Assembly (NCBI RefSeq): GCF_014873705.1
Contig: NZ_JADBDS010000003.1
Span: 744,001 to 808,000, forward strand
Direction of reading: 5' to 3'
Source: Mycobacterium sp. OAS707
Lineage (GTDB): Bacteria > Actinomycetota > Actinomycetes > Mycobacteriales > Mycobacteriaceae
DNA length: 64,000 bases
In this document: positions 24,749-33,425 of the stretch, in pieces
Numbering within the stretch: the stretch's first letter is position 1
Layout of the letters: every line of letters begins with the position of its first letter
Notes under the pieces: generated by a model
The model's database searches: none
Told to the model about the DNA's origin: nothing
What the model saw: the letters and a program-made list of their open reading frames with translations, nothing else
Translations under genes and position numbers: made by a program

Positions 24749-24833
24749 ACCAAGAGATAGGCGCGGCGGTTACACCGTTGCTGCAATCGCCAGAAACGCC
24801 CTGATCACGCGGTCAAGTGGGATACTGGGCGCG

Positions 24834-26291
24834 ATGGCCCCGTTGCCGCAGACGCAGTACGCAAAGGGCCCGGGGGGAGATCTCGCCTATCAGATCGTCG
24901 GCGACGGTCCGATTGACTTGGTGATCGTTCCGGGCTGGTTCTCCCATGTCGACCTGCTGTGGGCGGATCCGGGCTGGAAGGCTTTCCTTGACGACCTGGC
25001 CTCGTTCGCCCGCGTGATCCTCTACGACAAACTCGGCACGGGGCTGTCCGACCCCATCGACCGACCGCCGACTCTCGAAGACGAAGTTGCCGACTTGCGG
25101 GCCGTACTGGATGCCGCCGAATCCGAACACACGGCGCTATTCGGTTACTCAGAGGGTGGGCCGATCAGTGTGCTGTTCGCCGGAACGTATCCCGAGCGGG
25201 TTCGGGCACTCGTGATGTTCGGGTCCTATGCCTGCGGATGGCCGGAAGAAGACGATTCGCCCGCGAGGGCTAAATGGCTCGAACTCAAGCGACTGGCGCG
25301 GGATTCCCTCGACCATTGGGGCGAGGGTCGGACCGTGGACTGGGCGGCACCCAGCCGAAAAGGCAGCGCCCTGTACCGAAGGGCCGTTGGCGCGTACGAA
25401 CGCGCGGGCATGAGCCCGAAAATGGCCCGATTGGTCTTCGAGTCGATCCTGATACATATCGACATCCGGGACATTCTCGGTAGCGTTCGCGTTCCTACGC
25501 TCGTACTGCACCGCACAGGGGATGCGATCCCTGTGGAGTACGGTCGCGAGCTCGCCGAGAAGATTCCCAATGCGCGGTTCATCGAACTGGATGGCGTCGA
25601 TCATTGGCCTGGTGCCGGCGACATCAAATCGATCACCGGCGCGACCGAGGAGTTCCTCACCGGCCACCGACACCAGACTCCGGCCGACCGCGTGCTGGCC
25701 ACGGTGATGTTCACCGACATCGTGGATTCGACAAGGCGCGCCGCCGAACTCGGCGATCGAAGCTGGCGCGAACTGCTTGGACGCCACGACGAGATGACGC
25801 GTGAAGAGATCGCGCGGTTCCAGGGGCGAGAAATCAAGCACACCGGCGACGGTTTCCTTGCGACCTTCGATGGGCCAACGCGCGCCGTACGTTGTGCCAC
25901 CACGCTCAACGAGCGCATCGCGGGGCTGGGGATCGACATCCGAACGGGCCTTCACACCGGCGAGTGTGAGGTACGCGGCGACGACATCGGTGGGATCGCC
26001 GTCCACATCGGAGCCCGAATCGCTGCGCTGGCCGACAGACAGGAGGTGCTCGTCTCCAGCACGGTCAAGGACCTTGTGAACGGATCCGGCATCACGTTCG
26101 AAGAGCGCGGCACACATGCGCTGAAGGGCATTCCGGCGCGATGGCAGCTATACGCGCCCGTAGGCGAGCGCGATCCCGCTGAGATTGATCAGGCAGTGGC
26201 AACTCAGCCGCGCCGAGATCTGCTGGCGGATCAGCTCGGACGTCAACCCCGAATCGCACGTACCGTGCTGCGATTGGCGCGAAGACGATGA
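24834..26291 (+). CDS. Alpha/beta-hydrolase-class III adenylyl cyclase fusion (LipJ/Rv1900c type), copy 1
   Basis: The 485-residue protein joins an N-terminal alpha/beta-hydrolase to a C-terminal class III nucleotide cyclase. Hydrolase: nucleophile S106 in FGYSEGGP, acid in HRTGDAIPVE, base His in DGVDHWPG. Cyclase: metal ligands D295 (MFTDIVDST) and D339 (HTGDGFLATFDG), substrate Lys in REIKHTGDG, and AVHIGARIAALA, where the usual transition-state Asn is His but the Arg is kept. The architecture is that of Rv1900c. A 30-residue basic tail follows the cyclase. Its stop overlaps the start of copy 2 as ATGA. It should make cAMP, perhaps controlled by a ligand bound in the hydrolase domain. Confidence 0.9.
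   Translation: MAPLPQTQYAKGPGGDLAYQIVGDGPIDLVIVPGWFSHVDLLWADPGWKAFLDDLASFARVILYDKLGTGLSDPIDRPPTLEDEVADLRAVLDAAESEHTALFGYSEGGPISVLFAGTYPERVRALVMFGSYACGWPEEDDSPARAKWLELKRLARDSLDHWGEGRTVDWAAPSRKGSALYRRAVGAYERAGMSPKMARLVFESILIHIDIRDILGSVRVPTLVLHRTGDAIPVEYGRELAEKIPNARFIELDGVDHWPGAGDIKSITGATEEFLTGHRHQTPADRVLATVMFTDIVDSTRRAAELGDRSWRELLGRHDEMTREEIARFQGREIKHTGDGFLATFDGPTRAVRCATTLNERIAGLGIDIRTGLHTGECEVRGDDIGGIAVHIGARIAALADRQEVLVSSTVKDLVNGSGITFEERGTHALKGIPARWQLYAPVGERDPAEIDQAVATQPRRDLLADQLGRQPRIARTVLRLARRR
24852..24911 (+). repeat. 60-bp identical segment, copy 1
   Basis: This 60-bp segment near the 5' end of the first hydrolase-cyclase gene is identical to 26300-26359 in the second. Flanking codons diverge at once on both sides, while the two proteins differ at many positions elsewhere. 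This patch therefore looks like recent gene conversion or strong nucleotide-level constraint. Confidence 0.85.
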
Positions 26292-27646
26292 CTCCGCACA
26301 CGCAGTACGCAAAGGGCCCGGGGGGAGATCTCGCCTATCAGATCGTCGGCGACGGTCCGGTGGACTTGGTGATCGTCCCGGGGTGGCTCTCCCACGTCGA
26401 CCTGCTGTGGGCGGATGCCAGCTGGGCGAAGCTTGTCGGAGATTTTGCGTCGTTCGCGCGCGTGATCCTCTACGACAAGCGCGGTACGGGGCTGTCTGAT
26501 CCAGTCGATGGCGTACCCACCCTCGAGAGCCGCGCCGACGACCTTCGCGCCGTACTGGACGCCGCAGGAAGCCGGCGCGCTGCACTGCTCGGATACTCCG
26601 AAGGCGGGCCCATCAGTGTCATGTTCGCCGCCACGTATCCACACCGCGTGCATTCGCTGATCCTCTTCGGCACGTACGCAAATGGATCGCGTGATGACGA
26701 CGGCTCACCCGGCCGCGCGAAGTGGATAGAGCTGATGGCCCGGGTCGAGGCGACCCTCGACCATTGGGGCGAGGGATCGACTTTGGATTGGGCGGCCCCC
26801 AGCCTCAAGAACAGCCCCGCGAGCCGAATGGGCACCGGAGCGCTGGAGCGGGCCGCGATGAGCCCGAAGATGGCCCGCCTCACCTTCGAGGCCGTGCTCA
26901 CCAGGGCCAAGGTCCAGGACATCCTGAAAAGTGTTTCGGTGCCGACGCTTGTGCTGCATCGCACCGATGAAGCCATCCCGGTGGAGTTCGCACGGGAGAT
27001 CGCCGAAGAGATCCCGACGGCACGCCTCATCGAGCTGAATGGCATCGATCACTGGATGGCCGTCGGGGATATCGCCTCGATCACCGGTGAGGTCGAGCAG
27101 TTCCTCACCGGGCACCGCCACGAGCCGCCGCCCGATCGCGTGCTGGCCACCGTGCTGTTCACCGACATTGTCGATTCGACGCGCCAAGCTGCCGAGCTCG
27201 GCGACCGCGACTGGCGTGAGCTGCTCGAGCGCCACGATGATCTGACTCGCGAGCACATCAGTCGCTTCCAGGGCCGCGAGGTCAAGCACACCGGTGACGG
27301 ATTCCTGGCGACGTTCGACGGACCAACCAGGGCGGTGCGCTGCGCGAAGACGCTCGTTGACCTCATGCCGCAGATCGGCATCGAGATCCGCAGCGGTTTG
27401 CACACCGGCGAATGTGAGGTACGCGGCGACGATATCGGCGGCATCGCCGTCCACATCGGGGCGCGGATCGCCGCACTCGCCAAGAGCCGAGAGGTCTTGG
27501 TGTCGCGCACCGTCAAGGATCTCGTCAACGGCTCCGGCATCACGTTCGAAGAGCGCGGCGCACATGTGCTGAAGGGCATTCCCGCGGCGTGGGAGCTGTA
27601 CGCGCCTGTGGGCGAACACGATCCGGCTGCGGGATTGCTCCATTGA
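26288..27646 (+). CDS. Alpha/beta-hydrolase-class III adenylyl cyclase fusion, copy 2
   Basis: This 452-residue paralog follows copy 1 directly and is colinear with it: hydrolase nucleophile S104 in LGYSEGGP, acid in HRTDEAIPVE (Gly of copy 1 replaced, giving a D-E pair), base His in NGIDHWMAVGD, and cyclase Asp ligands D293 and D337. VHIGARIAALA is retained. It ends without the basic tail of copy 1. Overlapping ATGA indicates translational coupling, so the two may be made in fixed ratio and could heterodimerise, as class III cyclase sites form at dimer interfaces. Confidence 0.9.
   Translation: MTPHTQYAKGPGGDLAYQIVGDGPVDLVIVPGWLSHVDLLWADASWAKLVGDFASFARVILYDKRGTGLSDPVDGVPTLESRADDLRAVLDAAGSRRAALLGYSEGGPISVMFAATYPHRVHSLILFGTYANGSRDDDGSPGRAKWIELMARVEATLDHWGEGSTLDWAAPSLKNSPASRMGTGALERAAMSPKMARLTFEAVLTRAKVQDILKSVSVPTLVLHRTDEAIPVEFAREIAEEIPTARLIELNGIDHWMAVGDIASITGEVEQFLTGHRHEPPPDRVLATVLFTDIVDSTRQAAELGDRDWRELLERHDDLTREHISRFQGREVKHTGDGFLATFDGPTRAVRCAKTLVDLMPQIGIEIRSGLHTGECEVRGDDIGGIAVHIGARIAALAKSREVLVSRTVKDLVNGSGITFEERGAHVLKGIPAAWELYAPVGEHDPAAGLLH
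26300..26359 (+). repeat. 60-bp identical segment, copy 2
   Basis: Partner of 24852-24911, starting 12 bp into the second gene. The offset between copies is 1448 bp, close to one gene length, as expected for a tandem duplication. Confidence 0.85.
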
Positions 27647-27657
27647 GCCGACGCGAT

Positions 27658-29823
27658 TCAGTAAACGCCTGCAGCCCTTAATGACTCGTCGATGACCGCA
27701 ACGATCCGCTCACCGTAGGCCCGGGTCGGGTGCGTCGCATCGCGTTTGGTCGGCGTGGTTCCGACAAAGCCGGGGCAACGTCCGTCCCCGCTGCAGAACC
27801 ACGGACGCGAGTCCACCCACAGCCCGCCAACGGATTCGGCGAGGCGCTTCTCGGCTGCAGCAGTGGAAGCCCATTGGTCGGTGACGCGACTGATGCAGTT
27901 CGCCGGGACGCTCGACCCGGTGCCGTAGCAGTCTTCGATGTTCTTGTCGGCGGGCGGCGGTGAAAGGAACGCGAGCTTGGTGGCGGCGTCGCGGATCTGG
28001 CCGACGATTTGACGCACCGAATCAAACCACACGTCCGTCGTCATCGGACGACCGTCGCCGGCTCGAAAGTCCCCGTAGGAGTTCGCGATCAACACAACTG
28101 TCGGCCTGTTCGCGGTGATGTAGTCCACCGCGCGTTGCTTGCGGGCAGTGCAGGCGTCGGCGGACTGCTGATCATTGTTGAACGGGCAACCGCCCATCGC
28201 CTCCAGATGTATCTGTATCTGGTCGCCGGAGTTCAGCGCCAGCTCACGCAGCGAGTTCGCGTAATTCAGCGCGGCATCGTCGCCCACCATCACGATCCGG
28301 GTCGGCGCCGAAGTTGCGCCCCACGTGCACTCTTCGTCGCTGGGCAGTGTGGTGTCCGAACAACGCTGGATCTCCGACGGCAAGGGCTCGACCATCGCGG
28401 CTTCCATCGAGGGGTCGAGCGGAGGCCACTGCGTGGCTGACAGCGCAGCAGTGATCTCCACTTGCAGCGCCGAAGCCAGGGGACCGGACTTCGCTTCGGA
28501 CTTTTCCAGCACCGCGACCGGAGGCCGAGCCGCCATCGGCGACGGGGCCGGCGTTGCCACCGACGGCGGCACGTAAATGGACTGTGTCGTAAGCCCCAAG
28601 GCGTAGGCGGTGAGCCCCACCGCCGACAGCATCAGCACCGCGGCGGCGGCAGGGCGTATCGACCGCTGCGGTTGGAAGCCGCCGCGAGGTATCTCACGGA
28701 GCGCGGAAACGGTTTTGCGCCAGTCGAAATACCGCAACGGATTCTCGACGAAGTGGTAGCAGCCGACCGCCAACGCGAAGGTGAGCGCGCCGGCCGCGAA
28801 GAAGAAGCTGCCGCCACGCGGCATCTGCGCGGCGAGGAAGACGATCACGGGCCAGTGCACCAGATATAGCGAGTACGAGATGTCGCCCAGATAGACACTG
28901 GCGGGATTTCGCAGAAATGCTTGTGGCGGTTCGTGTTCCACGCCTGCTGCGATGACAAGTGCCGCGCCCGTCACCGGCAGCAGCGCCCATGGCGCCGGGA
29001 AGCCCGCCTCGGGGATCAGCAGCAGGCCCGCCGCGATCAGCGCGAGTCCTCCCCATGACAACCACGACTTGAGCGCCGGCGGTATTCGACCCAGCGTCCC
29101 GACCGCTGTCGCCAACAGCGCGCCGACGCCTAGCTCCCACACCCTGGCGAAGGTGTTGAAGTACGCCCATGTCGGCCACGTCGCGGTCGCGTGTAGGGCG
29201 AATGCCAGGGAGGCGATGACGATGTATGTCACCACCGCGACCATGAACTTCATTTGGCGTCGTCGGGTCCACGCCATGCGGACGACAATGAGCCCGATCA
29301 CGAAGATCAGCGCCGGCCAAACGAGGTAGAACTGTTCCGCGATCGACACCGCCCAGTAGTGCTGGACCGGCGAAACAGCGCCCTCCGCCGCGAAGTAATC
29401 CGGCTGCTGGGCAGCGAATCGCCAATTCGACATGAAGATGAAAGCCGACCACGCATCCACGCCGACCTGACGGGCCCGAGATGGTGGGAACACCACCACC
29501 GAAGCCAGATAGGTACAAAGCAGAACGGCGGAGGCGGCCGGGAGGATCCGGCGGACCCGATTCCAATAGAACCGCCGGATCGACACACTCCCGCGACGGC
29601 CGGTGCTGCGTAACAGGCTGCCGGTGATCAGGAACCCCGTAATCACGAAGAACACATCCACGCCGATGAAGCCGCCCCGCGGCCAGCCGCACAGGTGGAA
29701 GGCGAACACGGCCACCACCGCGACCATCCGCAGGCCCTGGATGTCCAAGCGCTGCTGCGCCGGCACGGCTTCGCTTCGTCGGCGCCGCGATGGGCGCGGG
29801 CTCTGATCCAGAACGGCTGCCAC
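27658..29823 (-). CDS. OafA/YrhL-type membrane acyltransferase with degenerate SGNH-like C-terminal domain
   Basis: The 721-residue protein has about ten membrane helices of the acyltransferase-3 family (LDIQGLRMVAVVAVFAFHLC with the catalytic His, GVDVFFVITGFLITGSLL, YWNRVRRILPA, IAEQFYLVWP, YSLYLVHWP). A roughly 250-residue extracytoplasmic domain of the SGNH-hydrolase type follows. In that domain the block I nucleophile Ser is missing: the sequence reads MVGDDAALNY with D516 where GDS is expected. The block V Asp/His pair (D695, H698 in RDATHPT) remains. Family members O-acylate cell-surface glycans or lipids. GTG 29823 follows GGGAGG. Confidence 0.9.
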   Translation of the reverse strand: MAAVLDQSPRPSRRRRSEAVPAQQRLDIQGLRMVAVVAVFAFHLCGWPRGGFIGVDVFFVITGFLITGSLLRSTGRRGSVSIRRFYWNRVRRILPAASAVLLCTYLASVVVFPPSRARQVGVDAWSAFIFMSNWRFAAQQPDYFAAEGAVSPVQHYWAVSIAEQFYLVWPALIFVIGLIVVRMAWTRRRQMKFMVAVVTYIVIASLAFALHATATWPTWAYFNTFARVWELGVGALLATAVGTLGRIPPALKSWLSWGGLALIAAGLLLIPEAGFPAPWALLPVTGAALVIAAGVEHEPPQAFLRNPASVYLGDISYSLYLVHWPVIVFLAAQMPRGGSFFFAAGALTFALAVGCYHFVENPLRYFDWRKTVSALREIPRGGFQPQRSIRPAAAAVLMLSAVGLTAYALGLTTQSIYVPPSVATPAPSPMAARPPVAVLEKSEAKSGPLASALQVEITAALSATQWPPLDPSMEAAMVEPLPSEIQRCSDTTLPSDEECTWGATSAPTRIVMVGDDAALNYANSLRELALNSGDQIQIHLEAMGGCPFNNDQQSADACTARKQRAVDYITANRPTVVLIANSYGDFRAGDGRPMTTDVWFDSVRQIVGQIRDAATKLAFLSPPPADKNIEDCYGTGSSVPANCISRVTDQWASTAAAEKRLAESVGGLWVDSRPWFCSGDGRCPGFVGTTPTKRDATHPTRAYGERIVAVIDESLRAAGVY

Positions 29824-30005
29824 CTCAGGCCTCCCGGGATTTCCCGTTTGCAGGGGACCTTACAAGAAAGATATACCGGCTACGTCAATTTCGAATCGTG
29901 AGGCCCTGACCTGTTGATCAGTCAAAAATCGGAGACGATCCGGGAGTTCACGGAAGAACTAGCACACACACGTACATTTGCTGTTGCGGCGGCCGAGCGG
30001 GCAAC

Positions 30006-30033
30006 AAAAACGCCCCGACCGATGCCGGGGCGT
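30006..30033 (-). terminator. Intrinsic terminator of the tRNA-Arg/tRNA-Ser unit
   Basis: On the minus strand a GC-rich hairpin (CGCCCCG at 30011-30017 pairing with CGGGGCG at 30026-30032, 8-nt loop) is followed directly by five T residues. This is a canonical intrinsic terminator, 14 bp past the 3' end of tRNA-Arg. Confidence 0.85.
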
Positions 30034-30046
30034 CCTCGAAAGTGAG

Positions 30047-30119
30047 CGCGCCCGAAGGGATTCGAACCCCTAACCTTCTGATCCGTAGTCAGATGCTCTA
30101 TCCGTTGAGCTACGGGCGC
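30047..30119 (-). tRNA. tRNA-Arg(ACG)
   Basis: The 73-nt cloverleaf has acceptor stem GCGCCCG/CGGGCGC, D-arm GCTCAACGGATAGAGC, anticodon stem-loop TCTGA-CTACGGA-TCAGA (anticodon ACG) and T-loop GGTTCGAATC. ACG is the TadA substrate, since A34 becomes inosine; tadA is at 7740-8198. No CCA is encoded. Confidence 0.97.
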
Positions 30120-30158
30120 CTGTCCTGTTCAGTTGTGTGGCTGACGAATCAGCCGCGG

Positions 30159-30247
30159 CGGAGGCGAGAGGATTTGAACCTCCGGTCGCCTTTGAGGGCG
30201 ACAACTCATTAGCAGTGAGCCCCATTCGGCCGCTCTGGCACGCCTCC
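30159..30247 (-). tRNA. tRNA-Ser(GCT)
   Basis: The 89-nt class II tRNA has acceptor stem GGAGGCG/CGCCTCC, discriminator G, anticodon GCT within CTGCTAA, and a long variable arm. It is cotranscribed with tRNA-Arg(ACG), 39 bp upstream of it on the same strand. Confidence 0.97.
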
Positions 30248-30330
30248 CGACGATTACCGCCGATCCGACAGCGTACACAGGGGTAACAGGCGAAGGCAAA
30301 GCGCAGGTGAGCGACCCATAAACTGGTCGG

Positions 30331-31380
30331 GTGACCGCCCGTCTACGACCCGAACTGGCCGATCTACCCGCCTACACCCCGGGCAAGACGGTGCCGGGTG
30401 CGATCAAGATCGCCAGCAACGAGACGGTGCACGGGCCGCTGCCGAGCGTGCGGGCCGCTATCGAGAAGGCCGCCGACAACATCAACCGCTATCCCGACAA
30501 CGGGTACGTGGAACTCAAGGAACGCCTGGCCAAGCATGTCGACTTCGCCCCCGAGCACATCTCGGTGGGCTGCGGATCGGTCAGCTTGTGTCAACAGCTG
30601 ATCCAGATCACCTCGACGGTCGGTGACGAGGTGCTGTTCGGTTGGCGCAGCTTCGAGATCTATCCCCTACAGGTCCGCACCGCGGGTGCGACGCCCGTGC
30701 AGGTGCCGCTGACCGATTACACCTTCGACCTCGACGCCATGCTCGCCGCGATCACCGACCGCACCCGGCTGATCTTCGTGTGCAACCCGAACAACCCGAC
30801 CAGCACCGTCGTCGACCCCGACGCGCTGGCCCGGTTCGTCGAGGCGGTGCCGCCGAACATTCTGATCGCTCTCGACGAGGCCTACGTCGAGTACATCCGC
30901 GACGGCCTGGTTCCCGACAGCTTCGGGCTGGTCCGCAAGCACAGCAATGTCGTTGTGCTGCGGACGTTTTCGAAGGCTTACGGCTTGGCCGGGTTGCGCA
31001 TCGGGTACGCGGTGGGCGATCCGGACATCATCACCGCGCTGGGCAAGGTCTACGTGCCGTTCACCGCGACCAGCATCTCGCAGGCCGCGGCCATCGCGTC
31101 ACTCGACGCCGCGGACGAATTGCTGGCCCGCACCGACGCCGTGATCGCCGAACGCGCCCGCGTCTCTGCGGCTTTGCGCGATGCCGGTTATACCGTTCCG
31201 CCGTCACAGGCCAACTTCGTCTGGCTGCCGTTGCCCGGTCGCGCTCAGGAGTTCGCGAACGACTCGGCGAACAGCCGGGTGATCGTCCGGCCTTACGGCG
31301 ACGACGGCGTGCGCGTCACCGTCGCCGCCCCGCATGAGAACGACGCGTTCCTCGCCTTCGCGACGGGCTGGAACCGCTAG
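30331..31380 (+). CDS. pat: Aromatic amino acid/histidinol-phosphate aminotransferase (Rv3772 type)
   Basis: The 349-residue class I/II PLP enzyme matches mycobacterial Pat (HisC2). Features are KIASNETVHGPLPSV, VGCGSVSLCQQLIQ, FVCNPNNPTSTVV, LDEAYVEYI (PLP-binding Asp/Tyr) and the Schiff-base Lys in RTFSKAYGLAGLRIGY, with substrate Arg near the C-terminus. It transaminates phenylpyruvate or 4-hydroxyphenylpyruvate, the last step after TyrA in tyrosine synthesis. The start is GTG 30331, giving VTARLRPELADLPAY. It is divergent from the two tRNAs. Confidence 0.92.
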   Translation: MTARLRPELADLPAYTPGKTVPGAIKIASNETVHGPLPSVRAAIEKAADNINRYPDNGYVELKERLAKHVDFAPEHISVGCGSVSLCQQLIQITSTVGDEVLFGWRSFEIYPLQVRTAGATPVQVPLTDYTFDLDAMLAAITDRTRLIFVCNPNNPTSTVVDPDALARFVEAVPPNILIALDEAYVEYIRDGLVPDSFGLVRKHSNVVVLRTFSKAYGLAGLRIGYAVGDPDIITALGKVYVPFTATSISQAAAIASLDAADELLARTDAVIAERARVSAALRDAGYTVPPSQANFVWLPLPGRAQEFANDSANSRVIVRPYGDDGVRVTVAAPHENDAFLAFATGWNR

Positions 31381-31958
31381 CTCGGCTGGCGTCCGGTGTA
31401 GGCGACCAACCGATCCAAAGCGCCGGCATCGGCGGCCACGTCGATCGGATTGTCAAACCCGACGTTGGTGCGGCCCTCCGGCGTGATGATCGTCTTGGCG
31501 AGGCCCAAGACGTAGTCGGACAGCGAATCGGGTGCGGTCACCTTACGTCCGGTCGCCTTCGCGTAATCCCAAGCGTGGACCAGGAATTCGAGCGAAAGGA
31601 TGCTCACCATCATCTTGGCGGGAGCCTCCCCCGACCGGAACGGCACATTGCCCTCGAGGCCGTGCTTATGCCACGCGTCCAGAGCCGGCCGCGCAGCGAG
31701 CACGACCTGCCGCTCGACCGAGTCGGAGCTGTCGCGTTCGGGGAACTCCGCACCGACCATCCCACCGATCGTGGTGATCGAGTTCATCAGATGGTCTGTC
31801 AGCGCGGCGACGTCGAACTCCCGGCACGGCGTCTGTTTGGCTTCGTCGTCTTTGGCGATGCCGTGCAACACGTGCACCAGCACAGCCAGCGTCGCTTCGG
31901 CGCTTTGCAGCTCGTCAGTCGGCGGTGAATCAGGTCCGGGACGCAAGTCGTCAGGCAT
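31377..31958 (-). CDS. TIGR03086-type (maleylpyruvate isomerase fold) metal-binding protein
   Basis: The 193-residue protein has the mycothiol-dependent isomerase/DinB-like N-terminal fold: TPCREFDVAALTDHLMNSIT (metal His), EAPAKMMVSILSLEFLVHAW with a second metal His, and DYAKATGRKV. It corresponds to Rv3773c. The reaction is unknown. It overlaps the end of pat by 4 bp and is divergent from the lipoprotein gene at 31999. Confidence 0.85.
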   Translation of the reverse strand: MPDDLRPGPDSPPTDELQSAEATLAVLVHVLHGIAKDDEAKQTPCREFDVAALTDHLMNSITTIGGMVGAEFPERDSSDSVERQVVLAARPALDAWHKHGLEGNVPFRSGEAPAKMMVSILSLEFLVHAWDYAKATGRKVTAPDSLSDYVLGLAKTIITPEGRTNVGFDNPIDVAADAGALDRLVAYTGRQPS

Positions 31959-31998
31959 GCGCTCACGCTACGACGCGGCACCGCATATCGTTGCCGGG

Positions 31999-32439
31999 AT
32001 GAGGACCCACGTTTTGGCGGTGGCCGGAGCCGCCCTGATCCTCGCCGGCCTGATCGCCGGCTGCGAGCGCTCAACGCCCGGCACTGTCGCCATGACGACC
32101 GAGCCCGGGCCACCGCTCACGTCGACACGCGCGCCGAGCACGACGATGCCCGGGCTGCCAGGCATCCCGATCCCTAACATTCCGTTCCCCGGCTTCCCGA
32201 AGAACACCGACGTCCCTGTGGTGCCCGCACCGCCCAACGCGCTGACAATGACCTGCAGCGACTTCAACAAACTCGATGAGGCCACCCGACTGGCCGTCAT
32301 CCGGGAAATCCTCAAACAGAAGGACAACCCGCTCGGCCCCAACGGCGAATCCGTCGGCCAGATGCTGGTCGAGGCGGCCTGTCAGTTCCTGCCTCAGGCC
32401 ACTGTCAGCGAGGTACTGATGGGAACGCCGCCTCGCTGA
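31999..32439 (+). CDS. Putative lipoprotein of unknown function
   Basis: This 146-residue protein has a short signal peptide with lipobox LIAGC (Cys22) and a Pro/Thr-rich linker (TTEPGPPLTSTRAPSTTMPG, then GIPIPNIPFPGFP). A small C-terminal domain carries two cysteines (TMTCSDFNKLDEATRLAVI and EAACQFLP). I do not recognise the family; small DUF732-like helical domains are similar in style. The gene lies 19 bp upstream of the echA21-like gene and is probably cotranscribed. Confidence 0.75.
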   Translation: MRTHVLAVAGAALILAGLIAGCERSTPGTVAMTTEPGPPLTSTRAPSTTMPGLPGIPIPNIPFPGFPKNTDVPVVPAPPNALTMTCSDFNKLDEATRLAVIREILKQKDNPLGPNGESVGQMLVEAACQFLPQATVSEVLMGTPPR

Positions 32440-32458
32440 GTGGCTAGCGTATTGCGGC

Positions 32459-33292
32459 ATGGGCCGCGAAGTTGAGGCATATGAATCCGTCACCGTCGAC
32501 ATTGAGAACCATGTCGCGCAGGTGACCCTGATTGGTCCCGGCAAGGGCAACGCGATGGGACCGGCGTTCTGGGCGGAGATGCCCGAGGTGTTCGCCAAGC
32601 TCGACGCCGACCGCGACGTTCGCGCCATCGTGCTGACCGGATCGGGCAACAACTTCAGTTACGGCCTTGATCTGCCCGCGATGGGCGGCGCGCTGTCGGG
32701 GGTGCTCGGCGGTGGCGGATCGGCTCTGCCGCGGGCGGAGTTTCACCAGACCATCCTGCGGATGCAGGGTGCGATGAACGCCGTCGCCGACTGCCGCACC
32801 CCGACCATCGCGTCGGTACACGGCTGGTGCATCGGCGGCGGCGTCGACCTGATCTCGGCAGTCGATATCCGTTACGCCAGTGCGGACGCGAAGTTTTCCG
32901 TGCGCGAGGTCAAACTGGCCATCGTCGCGGATGTCGGCAGCCTCGCCCGGCTGCCGCTGATCCTGACCGACGGGCATCTGCGCGAATTGGCGTTGACGGG
33001 CAAGGACATTGACGCTTCCCGCGCCGAGAAGATCGGTCTCGTCAACGATGTCTACGCCGACGCCGACGCATCGCTGGCCGCGGCACACCAGACGGCGGCT
33101 GAGATCGCCGGCAACCCGCCGCTGGTGGTCAACGGGATCAAAGACGTGCTCGATCAGCAACGCATTGCCCGCGTCTCGGAAAGCCTGCGCTATGTCGCGG
33201 CCTGGAACGCCGCATTCTTGCCGTCGAAGGATCTCACCGAGGGGCTCACCGCGACGTTCGAAAAGCGCGCGCCGAACTTCACCGGCGAGTAA
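32459..33292 (+). CDS. echA21: Enoyl-CoA hydratase/isomerase family protein (EchA21-like)
   Basis: The 277-residue crotonase-fold protein has oxyanion-hole segments NNFSYGLDLPAM and ASVHGWCIGGGVDLISAVDI. In KLAIVADVGSLARLP the Asp matches the acid of delta3,5-delta2,4-dienoyl-CoA isomerases rather than the Glu pair of hydratases. Isomerisation of dienoyl-CoA in unsaturated fatty-acid breakdown is therefore more likely than hydration. It corresponds to Rv3774. The start is ATG 32459. Confidence 0.88.
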   Translation: MGREVEAYESVTVDIENHVAQVTLIGPGKGNAMGPAFWAEMPEVFAKLDADRDVRAIVLTGSGNNFSYGLDLPAMGGALSGVLGGGGSALPRAEFHQTILRMQGAMNAVADCRTPTIASVHGWCIGGGVDLISAVDIRYASADAKFSVREVKLAIVADVGSLARLPLILTDGHLRELALTGKDIDASRAEKIGLVNDVYADADASLAAAHQTAAEIAGNPPLVVNGIKDVLDQQRIARVSESLRYVAAWNAAFLPSKDLTEGLTATFEKRAPNFTGE

Positions 33293-33425
33293 TTGTCCTC
33301 CGGTCTGCCTGCGAAAACACTGCGAGGAAGCGGTGAATTCGCCAAGGCGGCCGTGCGCGGTGTTTCGCGTCACTATGCGGATGCAGAACTGAATACATAT
33401 GCGGCTCAACGCCGTATTGATCGGT

